Shown in pieces: positions 35,749-44,620 of a stretch of 64,000 nt of DNA. Origin of the DNA: Gammaproteobacteria bacterium (lineage in GTDB: Bacteria > Pseudomonadota > Gammaproteobacteria > JAURND01); contig DASZWJ010000044.1 in NCBI GenBank assembly GCA_035546635.1, forward strand, positions 1 to 64,000. Reading direction: 5' to 3'. The notes beneath the pieces were generated by a model. The model was not told where the DNA came from. It did not search any database and was given only the letters and a program-made list of their open reading frames with translations. The first letter of the stretch is position 1; every line of letters begins with the position of its first letter. A program made the position numbers and the translations under genes.

Positions 35749-36337
35749 TAAATTTGTAACTAACTCAAAAAATGCTACCAGCCAAGTTCGCATTATCGGT
35801 GGCAAGTGGCGAAGTCGAAAAATAACCTTCCCCAATGTGGCAGGCCTCCGCCCTACCCCGAATCGCGTACGCGAAACTTTGTTTAACTGGTTGGCCCCTC
35901 ACATTCATAATGCAAAATGCTTAGATTTATTTGCCGGCAGTGGTGCCTTGGGTTTTGAAGCATTGTCGCGAGGTGCCCATTCGGTAGTGATGGTTGAACA
36001 GTCAGCCCAGGTTGTGGCGCAATTACATACAAATGCTAAATTATTGGCAGCTGAAGCACTGGCCGAGATTTTTTGTCAACGCATCGAACCACAAGTAAGC
36101 ATTTTACAAAACCGCCAATTTGACATCGTCTTCTTAGATCCTCCCTTCCACCAAGGTTGGATACCACTATGCTGCCAGTTATTGGAAATCAGCCAATGTT
36201 TAACCCCAGGTGCTTTGATTTACATTGAAGCGGAATGTGAACTGCAACCTTTACCTATCCCGTCCAATTGGAACATATTGCGTCAGCAAAAAGCTGGGCA
36301 AGTAAGCTATTATCTAATTCAGTATGCAAAAATCTAA
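35741..36337 (+). CDS. rsmD: 16S rRNA (guanine966-N2)-methyltransferase
   Basis: A 198-residue SAM methyltransferase. RIIGGKWRSRKI (17-28) and GLRPTPNRVRETLFNWL (35-51) are the RsmD signature, with SAM-binding DLFAGSG (62-68) and the catalytic FLDPPF motif (131-136). The start is TTG 35741 inside the end of the preceding gene (eight-base overlap) with AAGG upstream; no ATG occurs before the conserved region. It is coupled to both neighbours. Confidence 0.93.
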   Translation: MNNKFVTNSKNATSQVRIIGGKWRSRKITFPNVAGLRPTPNRVRETLFNWLAPHIHNAKCLDLFAGSGALGFEALSRGAHSVVMVEQSAQVVAQLHTNAKLLAAEALAEIFCQRIEPQVSILQNRQFDIVFLDPPFHQGWIPLCCQLLEISQCLTPGALIYIEAECELQPLPIPSNWNILRQQKAGQVSYYLIQYAKI

Positions 36338-37175
36338 CCAACGTGGCACCCTTTATATTGTCGCAACGCCCATAGGCAACTTAAGAGACATCACGCAACG
36401 TGCCCTCGAAGTGCTAAACGCCGTTGATCTCATCGCTGCCGAAGATACGCGCCATAGTCAAGCATTACTCCAGCACTACCACATCAATACCCCCTTGATA
36501 TCTTTGCATGAATTCAATGAATCCAAACGCATAGGCTTATTGTTGTCGCGACTTGAACAAGGGAATAACATTGCCCTAATCAGCGATGCCGGTACACCAT
36601 TAATCAGTGATCCTGGCTATTTATTAGTACAAGCCGTTCGTGCCGCGGCTATGACTGTAACCCCCATACCCGGCTGTTGTGCAGCGATCGCAGCCTTAAG
36701 CGCCGCTGGCCTGCCAACTGAGAGCTTTATTTTTGCAGGATTTTTATCTAGCAAAGCTGGTGAACGTAAACAGCGCTTAGAATCACTAAGAACCCAACCA
36801 GCCACGTTGATATTTTATGAAGCCCCGCATCGGATTTTGAAACTGCTGCAGGATATTATGGGAATATTTGAGGAAAAACGGCGTATTGTACTGGTTAAGG
36901 AGTTAACCAAAACCTTTGAGACGTTTTTTGCAGGCACTGCAGCTGAAGTTTATAATTGGCTAAAGGCAGATCCTTATCATCAAAAAGGTGAGTTTGTGGT
37001 GTTGGTAGAAGGGGCTTCACTAGAAAAAAATTCGGAAATTCCCCAGGAAGCACAACGTATTTTAGCGCTATTATGCGATGAGTTACCGCTGAAACAGGCG
37101 GCTCTACTGACAGCGAAAATTACTGGGGTGAAGAAAAATGTGTTATATAATTTTGCGGTGAAACAGCATTACTGA
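36324..37175 (+). CDS. rsmI: 16S rRNA (cytidine1402-2'-O)-methyltransferase
   Basis: A 283-residue tetrapyrrole-methylase-fold enzyme that 2'-O-methylates C1402 in the ribosomal P site. The family motif YIVATPIGNLRDIT (11-24) is intact, as are AAEDTRHSQALLQHY, LISDAGTPLISDPGYLLV and the Pro-rich TPIPGCCAAIAALSAAGLP. It overlaps the rsmD 3' end by 14 bases, so the two rRNA methylase genes are co-translated. Confidence 0.95.
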   Translation: MQKSNQRGTLYIVATPIGNLRDITQRALEVLNAVDLIAAEDTRHSQALLQHYHINTPLISLHEFNESKRIGLLLSRLEQGNNIALISDAGTPLISDPGYLLVQAVRAAAMTVTPIPGCCAAIAALSAAGLPTESFIFAGFLSSKAGERKQRLESLRTQPATLIFYEAPHRILKLLQDIMGIFEEKRRIVLVKELTKTFETFFAGTAAEVYNWLKADPYHQKGEFVVLVEGASLEKNSEIPQEAQRILALLCDELPLKQAALLTAKITGVKKNVLYNFAVKQHY

Positions 37176-37184
37176 AGTGGGATT

Positions 37185-37236
37185 TTTTCCCCCTTCTCCC
37201 CTTGTGGGAGAAGGAAAAAGGCCATGGCTATTTTTA
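37185..37236. repeat. Palindromic repeat upstream of lemA
   Basis: The CTTCTCCCCTTGTGGGAGAAG core is bordered by TTTTTTCC and GGAAAAAGGCCATGGC. Same family as the element at 27781. Confidence 0.7.
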
Positions 37237-37304
37237 GGCAAGAAGAGAATACACTGCTATACTATAAATACTTTTGTCTTAATTTACCCCAAGAGGGCAA
37301 TCTA

Positions 37305-37931
37305 ATGAGCCTATTTATTATCATATTAATTATAGTTCTTTTAATCATCGCGTTTGTGGTTGCAACCTATAACCGCTTGATTGCTTTAATTGAAGCGGTA
37401 AAAAACAATCAAAAGCAAATTGATATTCAATTAGACCGGCGCTTCAAAGTTTTCGAATCGCTAATCAACGTCGTAAAAAATTATATGAATTACGAACAGA
37501 GCACATTAAAAGATGTCGTCGCTTTGCGTAATCAGGCGCAGCAGGCACATCTACAGGGCGATGAAAAAACCCGTATGGAAGCAGAAAATAAAATATCCCA
37601 GGCCGTAGGCGGTTTAAATCTGGTGTTTGAGCAATACCCTAACCTTAAAGCCAATGAAAACGCCTTGCAATTACAAGAAGAAATCGTCAACACCGAAAAC
37701 AAACTCGCCTATTCCAAACAGGCGCTAAACGATAGCATAGAACGCTATAACGCCGATAAAAAATCCTTTTTTGCCGCTATGATCGTCTCCCTATTCAAAG
37801 GCAAACTGGATTTTAATTTTGATTATTGGCAATTAACCCAGGATCAAGTAACCGCCAAAGAAAGTTACACCGTCAAATTGGAAGGACAAACGCCAGAAGC
37901 GCCGAAATCTTCCGATGAAACCAAACAGTAA
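37305..37931 (+). CDS. lemA: LemA family membrane protein
   Basis: 208 residues from ATG 37305, chosen for its AGAGG ribosome site; an earlier in-frame start at 37224 lies in repeat-derived sequence. A single N-terminal hydrophobic helix (LFIIILIIVLLIIAFVVATY) is followed by a long helical domain with the LemA signature IEAVKNNQKQIDIQLDRRFK and ISQAVGGLNLVFEQYPNLKA. Its role is not well defined. The M48 protease gene follows six bases later, a common LemA-HtpX-like pairing that suggests membrane quality control. Confidence 0.9.
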   Translation: MSLFIIILIIVLLIIAFVVATYNRLIALIEAVKNNQKQIDIQLDRRFKVFESLINVVKNYMNYEQSTLKDVVALRNQAQQAHLQGDEKTRMEAENKISQAVGGLNLVFEQYPNLKANENALQLQEEIVNTENKLAYSKQALNDSIERYNADKKSFFAAMIVSLFKGKLDFNFDYWQLTQDQVTAKESYTVKLEGQTPEAPKSSDETKQ

Positions 37932-37937
37932 CATTTT

Positions 37938-39014
37938 ATGACGACTTCTCCACCCAACAAACCGTTAGACCCATACACAGAGCAGGCGGCAGATTGGCGT
38001 TCAGCATTAAAACACAATTCGCGCCGCACGCGCCTAGTGATTGCGACATTTATTTTGATTTATATTTGTATTGGTTTATTGGTGGATATGTATATTTATG
38101 CTGGAAGTTATCCCCAGGCGACATTGTCGCAATTATTTTTCGCATTGATTACTTTTCAACTCTTCCCAAAAGTCACATTAATCACGTTGCTGGTGGCCTT
38201 GGTTTCTTTATTTGTCACCTTCAGTTTCCATGACAAACTCATGCTGCTCGGAACCGAGTATCGTGAAATCACCCCCGAAAGCGCCAAATCCACGCAGGAA
38301 TTACAGTTATACAATGTGGTTGAAGAAATGAAAGTCGCAGCCGGCTTACGATTTATGCCCAAGGTGTATTTGATAGAAGCCGATTATATGAATGCTTTTG
38401 CCAGTGGTTATAGTGAAAAATCGGCGATGGTGGCCATTACCCGCGGCTTGATTGAAAAATTAGACCGAAGCGAATTACAAGCGGTTATGGCGCATGAATT
38501 AAGTCACATCCGCCATATGGATATCAAATTGACCTTGATGGCTTCTGTATTAAGTAATTTAACCTTGATCGTGTTGGATATTTTGTTTTATAACGCAATA
38601 TTCAGCGGCCGCCGCTCCGATGAAGAAGGCAATGGCCGTTCGCGTAACCAGCTGTTATTTATCATTTTGATTTTACGTTGGGTATTGCCGTTGGCTACGA
38701 TACTGTTGATGTTATATTTAAGCCGCACCCGCGAGTATATGGCGGATGCCGGTTGTGTGGAGTTAACCCGTGACAATGAACCCTTGGCGCGGGCATTATT
38801 AAAAATTCAAGGTGATTATCAACAAAATGCGGATAATTACAGCGCGGCTTCTCAAGCCACTGCCCATGAATCCATACGCAGACAAGCTTATTTGTACGAT
38901 CCACTAGAAGCAGGTATCGCCAGCACCCGATCATTAGCTGACCTTTTTTCCACGCATCCGCCTATTGAAAAACGTTTGCAGGCTTTGGGATTTACCATGA
39001 AAAAAGGGCAGTAG
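37938..39014 (+). CDS. Membrane-bound M48 (HtpX-like) zinc metalloprotease
   Basis: 358 residues with two N-terminal membrane helices (about 33-58 and 65-95), the zinc site HELSH (186-190) and a third ligand in REYMADAGCVEL; two more hydrophobic segments (LIVLDILFYNAIF and LLFIILILRWVLPLATILLM) lie between. M48 proteases of this type degrade damaged membrane proteins. It is coupled with lemA and precedes the ubiH-like gene by 26 bases. It differs from canonical HtpX in its long N-terminus. Confidence 0.9.
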   Translation: MTTSPPNKPLDPYTEQAADWRSALKHNSRRTRLVIATFILIYICIGLLVDMYIYAGSYPQATLSQLFFALITFQLFPKVTLITLLVALVSLFVTFSFHDKLMLLGTEYREITPESAKSTQELQLYNVVEEMKVAAGLRFMPKVYLIEADYMNAFASGYSEKSAMVAITRGLIEKLDRSELQAVMAHELSHIRHMDIKLTLMASVLSNLTLIVLDILFYNAIFSGRRSDEEGNGRSRNQLLFIILILRWVLPLATILLMLYLSRTREYMADAGCVELTRDNEPLARALLKIQGDYQQNADNYSAASQATAHESIRRQAYLYDPLEAGIASTRSLADLFSTHPPIEKRLQALGFTMKKGQ

Positions 39015-39040
39015 GTTTTAATCCCATTAAAGGAAACCCC

Positions 39041-40240
39041 ATGCCAACCCAAAATTCCGATTTTGATGTCATTATTGTTGGCGGCGGTATTGTCGGATTA
39101 GCATTAGCCGGACTTTTGGCAAAAACCAACCTAAAAATAGCCGTTATTGACCAGCAAGGCGCACCATCTGAGCATTTCCAATTACCACAGCCTTATGATA
39201 AACGAGTGAGTGCACTGAATCACGCCTCACAAGCCGTTTTTAGTTCTCTAGATTTGTGGAACACCATCAACGCATTACGCGCTGCCAGTTACCAAGAAAT
39301 GCAAGTATGGGACGCCAACAGCCCAGCAAAAATCCATTTCAGCTGCACTGAACTCGGTCAGCCCTATTTAGGTCATATCGTCGAACACAGCGTCATGCGA
39401 AGTAGCTTATGGCAATATCTAAAGCATCAACCACAAGTACAATTATTTCCCAAAGCGCAGACTGCCAGTTTATTTGAGAGCAACGATCAAGTAGCCATCA
39501 GATTGGAAAATGGTGATTATTTGAGTGCACCGCTTTTGGTTGGAGCAGATGGTGCAGACTCTTGGGTAGCACAACAAGCAAAATTATCGGTAAAGAGTAA
39601 ACCCTATCAACAAAGCGCCATTGTCACCACAGTACATCTTCAGCAGACGCACCAAAATACTGCTTGGCAACGTTTTTTAAAGCAGGGTGTCTTAGCATTT
39701 TTACCGCTTGCCGATCCACATTGGGTTTCTATTGTCTGGTCTACCGCCACAACGCATGCTAATCATTTGCAGCAACTCGATGATACCGCATTTAATAAAG
39801 CCTTGACGCAGGCCATAGAATATCAGTTCGGCGATGTGCAAGTGTTGGATAAACGTCAAGTATTTCTTTTAACGCAAAAACACGCCGAGCGCTATATAAA
39901 ACCCCGCATCGTACTGTGCGGTGATGCGGCACACACCTTGCATCCTTTAGCAGGCCAGGGCATAAACCTAGGTCTTGCTGATGCACGTTGTTTGACGGAA
40001 ACACTTAAAACTGCATTACAATTGCAGCGTGATATCGGTGGTATCAGCACCTTGCGGCGCTATGAGCGCGCACGCAAAAGTGAAAACGCTTTAATGATGA
40101 CTGCGATGGCTGGATTCAAGCAATTGTTTGGTAACCAACAAGAAGTCTTACGTCATCTGCGCAGCCTGGGTTTTGCTTTCACGCAAAAGCTACCTTTAAT
40201 AAAAAATTATTTGATGCGTTATGCAATGGGATTGGATTAA
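39041..40240 (+). CDS. FAD-dependent ubiquinone-pathway hydroxylase (UbiH/UbiF/UbiI family)
   Basis: A 399-residue flavoprotein monooxygenase. The FAD motif is IIVGGGIVGLALAGLL (11-26), then LVGADGADSWV and RIVLCGDAAHTLHPLAGQGI with NLGLADARCL near 285-315. These enzymes hydroxylate the ubiquinone ring using O2. The sequence alone does not show which ring position (UbiH, UbiF or UbiI). It forms the end of a run with lemA and the M48 protease. Confidence 0.88.
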   Translation: MPTQNSDFDVIIVGGGIVGLALAGLLAKTNLKIAVIDQQGAPSEHFQLPQPYDKRVSALNHASQAVFSSLDLWNTINALRAASYQEMQVWDANSPAKIHFSCTELGQPYLGHIVEHSVMRSSLWQYLKHQPQVQLFPKAQTASLFESNDQVAIRLENGDYLSAPLLVGADGADSWVAQQAKLSVKSKPYQQSAIVTTVHLQQTHQNTAWQRFLKQGVLAFLPLADPHWVSIVWSTATTHANHLQQLDDTAFNKALTQAIEYQFGDVQVLDKRQVFLLTQKHAERYIKPRIVLCGDAAHTLHPLAGQGINLGLADARCLTETLKTALQLQRDIGGISTLRRYERARKSENALMMTAMAGFKQLFGNQQEVLRHLRSLGFAFTQKLPLIKNYLMRYAMGLD

Positions 40241-40257
40241 AATTAAAGTGGGGCAGT

Positions 40258-40287
40258 TCTCACCCCCTTTTTCAAAGGGGGTGAAGC
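40258..40287. repeat. C/G-run palindrome after the ubiH-like gene
   Basis: TTCTCACCCCCTTT and AAAGGGGGTGAA are inverted copies between two convergent genes. Same family as 5589-5615. Confidence 0.75.
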
Positions 40288-40299
40288 TTCTTTAGCGTA

Positions 40300-43200
40300 T
40301 TATTTTCCTATAGTAGCTGATGTTTTCCCAATTAAATTGTTTAAACACTTTTCAGCCTCCTTATGTCCTTTTTCTGCTGCGGCTTGATACAGTTCTAAAG
40401 CGAATGATTCATCTTTTTGAGTGAACCAACCCTTTTCTTGTGTTATGCCGCATATATAGAGTGATTCGCGGTCGTCCTCATGTACTCCCTGATTTATCCT
40501 TGATAGTATTTCCCCGATATAGATTTCACTTTTCTGTTGTAAGTTAGGGCGTATTTCACTGGGGTGTTGAATTGCCTGGTGAAACCACTCAAGAGCTTTT
40601 AATAAATCTATCTTGGTGTTTTCTCCTTTATAATAACAACACGCCAACTCACACTGTGCATTTGCATTACCTTGCTGTGCAGCTTGAAGTAAATCAGTAA
40701 ATAAATCTTTTTTATCGGGTGCTTTGGGTCTGTTATGAATAGGTGTATCTCTGGCTAGGCGTGGTAATGTTTTATCTTTCGGTGTAGAAAGCTGAGTTAG
40801 GACAGCGCAGCGTTTTCTTGCTTCTGAATGATTCTGCCCTGCTGCTTTTTGATACCAAGAAATCGCTATGGAGGTGTCTTTTTCAACTAACCAACCTCGC
40901 TCATATAGCATGCCTAGCTCGTATTGTATTATTGGATTTGATTTGGCTTTAGTTTCCAGTTGGGTCAATATTTGGGTTTTTAACTGTTGTCCCATAGTTT
41001 TTGACAATGTTGAAGGTCTTGCTATCCCTTTCGTAAGCGATTCAGCTGCAAGCAATCGATTTGTTCCAACGCCTTCTCCATTAAAATAGCAGATGGCTAA
41101 ACCAATTTGTGCTTCGAGTATTCCTCCTTTTGCAGCTTTTTGAAAATTAGTAAATGCGAGCTTTTCGTTTATTGGGGTACCTAGTCCCCACATATAACAA
41201 GTTGCTAAATTAGATTGTGCCTTAGGGAAATTTTTTTCAGCAGCGCGCTTTAAATAGTCGAATGCTAAGGAAATATCTACTTGAGTGCCTTTCCCGTCAC
41301 GATAACAAAGTGCTATTTCGCATTCGGCCTCAGGGCAATGTTGATCGGCCAGTTTTTTTAAGCAGTTAAAACCGGTTTTTTCATCTTTTGGTGTACCAAT
41401 TCCATGCAAATAAAAAACACCCACCTTGTACTGTGCCTCTATTAAACCGAGCTTTGCTGCTTCATTATTCCAATAAAATGCAGCATTAAGATCTTGATCG
41501 GTACCTTGAGCTTCTTCATAACACCCAGCCAAATACAATTGTGACCAGGCATTATTTTGAGCAGCGCCTTGTTTAAAGAATTTAAATGCGGTGTTAAAAT
41601 CCTTTTTTTCTCGATAACAAAGTCCCAAAAGATCAAATCCAAGTGAACAACCTTGCTCTACGGATTTTTGAAGATGAATGATAGCAGTTTCGAAATTTTT
41701 ATTAACCCCTTTCCCGTAATAATAACAAAACCCTAAATAAAATTCAGCGAGTGGAAGACCTTGTGCCGCGGCTTTTCGATAAAGTTCCAGCGCTAGCGGA
41801 AGATTTTGTTCAACTCCCTGCTTAAAAAAATAATGGTTTCCTAATTCAAATTGCGCATCGGGATTATTTTGTTCTGCAGCTTTAGTCAGCCAGGCAATGG
41901 CCTCTTTATCATTTTTAGAAGCACCTTCTCCTTGTTGATAAAATAATCCTAAGTCGAATTGGGCTTGAGAAAAATTGTTTTCTGCAGCTTCTTTACACCA
42001 GGTAAATGCTTCTTTCCGGTCTTGTTCTACGCCATAACCATGATAGTAGCATATTGCTAAATTATACTGTGCTGGAGGATATTCTTGTTCTGCTGCCAAT
42101 CTATACCACGCAGCTGCTGCTTTTTTATCTGGTTTTAAATTAACTAATCCATGTGTATATAAATCCCCTAACGTTTTTTGTGCTGCAGGATCATCTTGGC
42201 GTGCTAAATTAAATATTCGCTGTAAACTTCGGTGAGATTTAAGATAAAGTTGTAATGCCTGTTTAGGGTTTAGATCGCTAATTTTTGGATCTGGTTTGCG
42301 GAAATTAATAACACCCAGAGAGTAGTCTTTAATCGTTTGAAATGTTCGCTTTTTATCTTCTGGTGAGGGGGGAACTGTGGGTTCTACGCTAGTAGCGGTG
42401 CGAGGTTGATCGGTAACAATTTTTTTCTTTTTAGACTTTTTCTCACGAGGTGGTTTTGTTTTGCTTTTATAAATTTTATCTTTGTTTGGTTGTTTGGGAG
42501 TTTCTTTTTTAGATATAGCTGCTTCGGAAGCTAGGGATGTCTGCGAAGACGATACTGAAGAGGCAGATGATGAGGCAGTTGATGCTCCAGAGGTAGAGTT
42601 TAAAATAGGTATTGGTGAAGTAGTAAAGCTGTCCAATACTTCAAGCTCTTTAGCTTGTGATAAATACGGAACAATAAGATGGCATAATCTTTGTCGCTTT
42701 TCATTTTTCTCAGTCAATGAAATTATATCGGCTTTATCATATTTAGAAACTGTCTGTTCTATTTTGTCCATAACATCATCAATACTAAAGCTGTGTTGCC
42801 AAGTGTCAATATCGACTATTTCATCAGCATCATCATTTAATTTAATTAAACAAGTGCGTAGAAAATCTTTGCCTGCTGCAATAATACCTTCATGCGTGCT
42901 GCCATTATCTTCAATGGATAAGCGTAAATTTTTATGCTGATGTGGCGTAATTACTTTTAAAAAAATATCAACAAAAAATGGTCCAAATCCAAATTCAGGA
43001 TCTATGAATGAAACGGTAAATTTCTGGTATTTCTTCGGAGATTTTTTGATGTCAGCTAACCTGTCTCTAACCCCTTGCATTAAAACAGTCATATTTTTTA
43101 TTAAAGGACGTTGTTTTTTTATAGCTGTTTGTAGCACAAGCGGCCAAGATGACGGTTTTTCTCTTCTAGCATAGTGGTGATAAATCAATTGATTAGTTAA

Positions 43201-44430
43201 TTTTAAAAACTCACGATACGAAAAAACAGCCTGGTTTTTTTCAGCACTAATATAAGTTTCTACCTGGTCTGCTAATTTTTTGGATATATCCTTACTGTCT
43301 TTGCCTAACTTCGGCTGTCCTAGCCACACGGCACCTAATAAAGCATGGACGATATGCCAGCTTGATTCTCTATCAAGATTTTTCTTTTGGGTTACTAGAA
43401 ATAACTGTTCAAGCAACTCGTCAAATACTTGAAAATCTTCCTCTGTTAGCTGCGCATATAATAGTTGCCCTTTATTAATTGCGCCTAAATTCAACAAAAT
43501 TTTGCCAATCGCTTTAGCTTTATTGTCTTCAGATAAATTGTTTTTGCTATCACCTTTAGATTTTGTGGGTTGTTTACAGGTTTCTAATAAGTTGTGTATT
43601 GCGGGACGGAATAACTTAAAATCAGTGTCGATACTAGCAGGTTTATAATGGATAAGTGTTTTTGCCACGAACACAACTTCTGATAATATTTGTGGCTCAT
43701 TAGTGGCCTGTAGGGTTTGCCGCAGGATAAAAAATATTGATTTAAAATCCAATAAGTCATCATCTTGAATTGCTGAAATTTCTATTAAGTATTTTAGTTT
43801 GCTGAGTATCTGTTGAAAAGTTCCGGCGTTATCAGTGAATATTGATTTTTCCAGTAGTTTTAATAGAGCATTGATGCTTGTATTCGACAAGCAATCGGAG
43901 AGTTGAAAGTTATCAGCGATGCGACACAAATTCGTTAGTAAGCAAGCAGATGTTCTTGTGATAGCTAGCGTTGTTGTAGAAGGAAGGTTGGTTAAACAGT
44001 CTAAACTAGATAGGATAATGCGTATGGTTTGTTCATCGATTGGGGAGTATGTAGATAAAGGGGCGACAGTTTTTTCAAGTAATTGTAGGAGATCTGCTAC
44101 ATAGTTTGCTAGTTGTGTTTTGGGCAGTTTTCCAAAATATCCGGTATCTTGCTGGATTAATGCCAGTGTATTGCTAATGCTGAGTATTCTTAGTCTAGGA
44201 GTTTCAGCATTTTTTTCCAACCAGAGTTCATAAGGTTTGCCTATATTGCGATCTTTAGTCGAGGATATGAATTGTTGTAATTCTTTTATTGAAGGTGCAG
44301 CAGGGGTGGGTAAGATAGTGGGTGACGGTGAAAATTTTTTATCTTTTGATTCAGTTATTGATGTTGATAAACTGGTTTGAATCAACCCGAAACTTTGGTT
44401 GATTGTTTCTCTGGTGTCTTTTTTATCCAC
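40300..44430 (-). CDS. Giant Sel1-repeat protein, effector candidate
   Basis: 1376 residues from a GTG start with GGAGAG five bases upstream. Residues about 1-580 are a helical, Leu-rich region without a recognised family. About 610-690 is low-complexity: Ser/Ala/Thr-rich, then a strongly basic stretch with PPREKKSKKKK. From about 735 to the end lie roughly 14 Sel1 (TPR-like) repeats of 36 residues, e.g. AQYNLAICYYHGYGVEQD, AQFDLGLFYQQGEGASKN and AEFYLGFCYYYGKGVNKN. No signal peptide. Sel1 proteins are scaffolds, and in Legionella (LpnE, EnhC) they affect host entry or trafficking; the basic stretch could be a nuclear signal. The role as effector is inference. Its monocistronic unit is divergent from the AlbA_2 gene. 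Confidence 0.85.
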   Translation of the reverse strand: MDKKDTRETINQSFGLIQTSLSTSITESKDKKFSPSPTILPTPAAPSIKELQQFISSTKDRNIGKPYELWLEKNAETPRLRILSISNTLALIQQDTGYFGKLPKTQLANYVADLLQLLEKTVAPLSTYSPIDEQTIRIILSSLDCLTNLPSTTTLAITRTSACLLTNLCRIADNFQLSDCLSNTSINALLKLLEKSIFTDNAGTFQQILSKLKYLIEISAIQDDDLLDFKSIFFILRQTLQATNEPQILSEVVFVAKTLIHYKPASIDTDFKLFRPAIHNLLETCKQPTKSKGDSKNNLSEDNKAKAIGKILLNLGAINKGQLLYAQLTEEDFQVFDELLEQLFLVTQKKNLDRESSWHIVHALLGAVWLGQPKLGKDSKDISKKLADQVETYISAEKNQAVFSYREFLKLTNQLIYHHYARREKPSSWPLVLQTAIKKQRPLIKNMTVLMQGVRDRLADIKKSPKKYQKFTVSFIDPEFGFGPFFVDIFLKVITPHQHKNLRLSIEDNGSTHEGIIAAGKDFLRTCLIKLNDDADEIVDIDTWQHSFSIDDVMDKIEQTVSKYDKADIISLTEKNEKRQRLCHLIVPYLSQAKELEVLDSFTTSPIPILNSTSGASTASSSASSVSSSQTSLASEAAISKKETPKQPNKDKIYKSKTKPPREKKSKKKKIVTDQPRTATSVEPTVPPSPEDKKRTFQTIKDYSLGVINFRKPDPKISDLNPKQALQLYLKSHRSLQRIFNLARQDDPAAQKTLGDLYTHGLVNLKPDKKAAAAWYRLAAEQEYPPAQYNLAICYYHGYGVEQDRKEAFTWCKEAAENNFSQAQFDLGLFYQQGEGASKNDKEAIAWLTKAAEQNNPDAQFELGNHYFFKQGVEQNLPLALELYRKAAAQGLPLAEFYLGFCYYYGKGVNKNFETAIIHLQKSVEQGCSLGFDLLGLCYREKKDFNTAFKFFKQGAAQNNAWSQLYLAGCYEEAQGTDQDLNAAFYWNNEAAKLGLIEAQYKVGVFYLHGIGTPKDEKTGFNCLKKLADQHCPEAECEIALCYRDGKGTQVDISLAFDYLKRAAEKNFPKAQSNLATCYMWGLGTPINEKLAFTNFQKAAKGGILEAQIGLAICYFNGEGVGTNRLLAAESLTKGIARPSTLSKTMGQQLKTQILTQLETKAKSNPIIQYELGMLYERGWLVEKDTSIAISWYQKAAGQNHSEARKRCAVLTQLSTPKDKTLPRLARDTPIHNRPKAPDKKDLFTDLLQAAQQGNANAQCELACCYYKGENTKIDLLKALEWFHQAIQHPSEIRPNLQQKSEIYIGEILSRINQGVHEDDRESLYICGITQEKGWFTQKDESFALELYQAAAEKGHKEAEKCLNNLIGKTSATIGK

Positions 44431-44620
44431 GCGCTCTCTCCAATACTGATATCTAATTTTAGGCTGAATATTATATGTAATTTTGTCTGAAAGTCTATGT
44501 TTTTTTGGCTGATTGAAGTTATCTTTAAATCTAACTGGTGATAAGATGTTATCAGTTGTAGGAGCTGAAAATTAGCAAATTAGTTTGTGAACAAATGATT
44601 GGTTGATAGGAGTCTATTTC

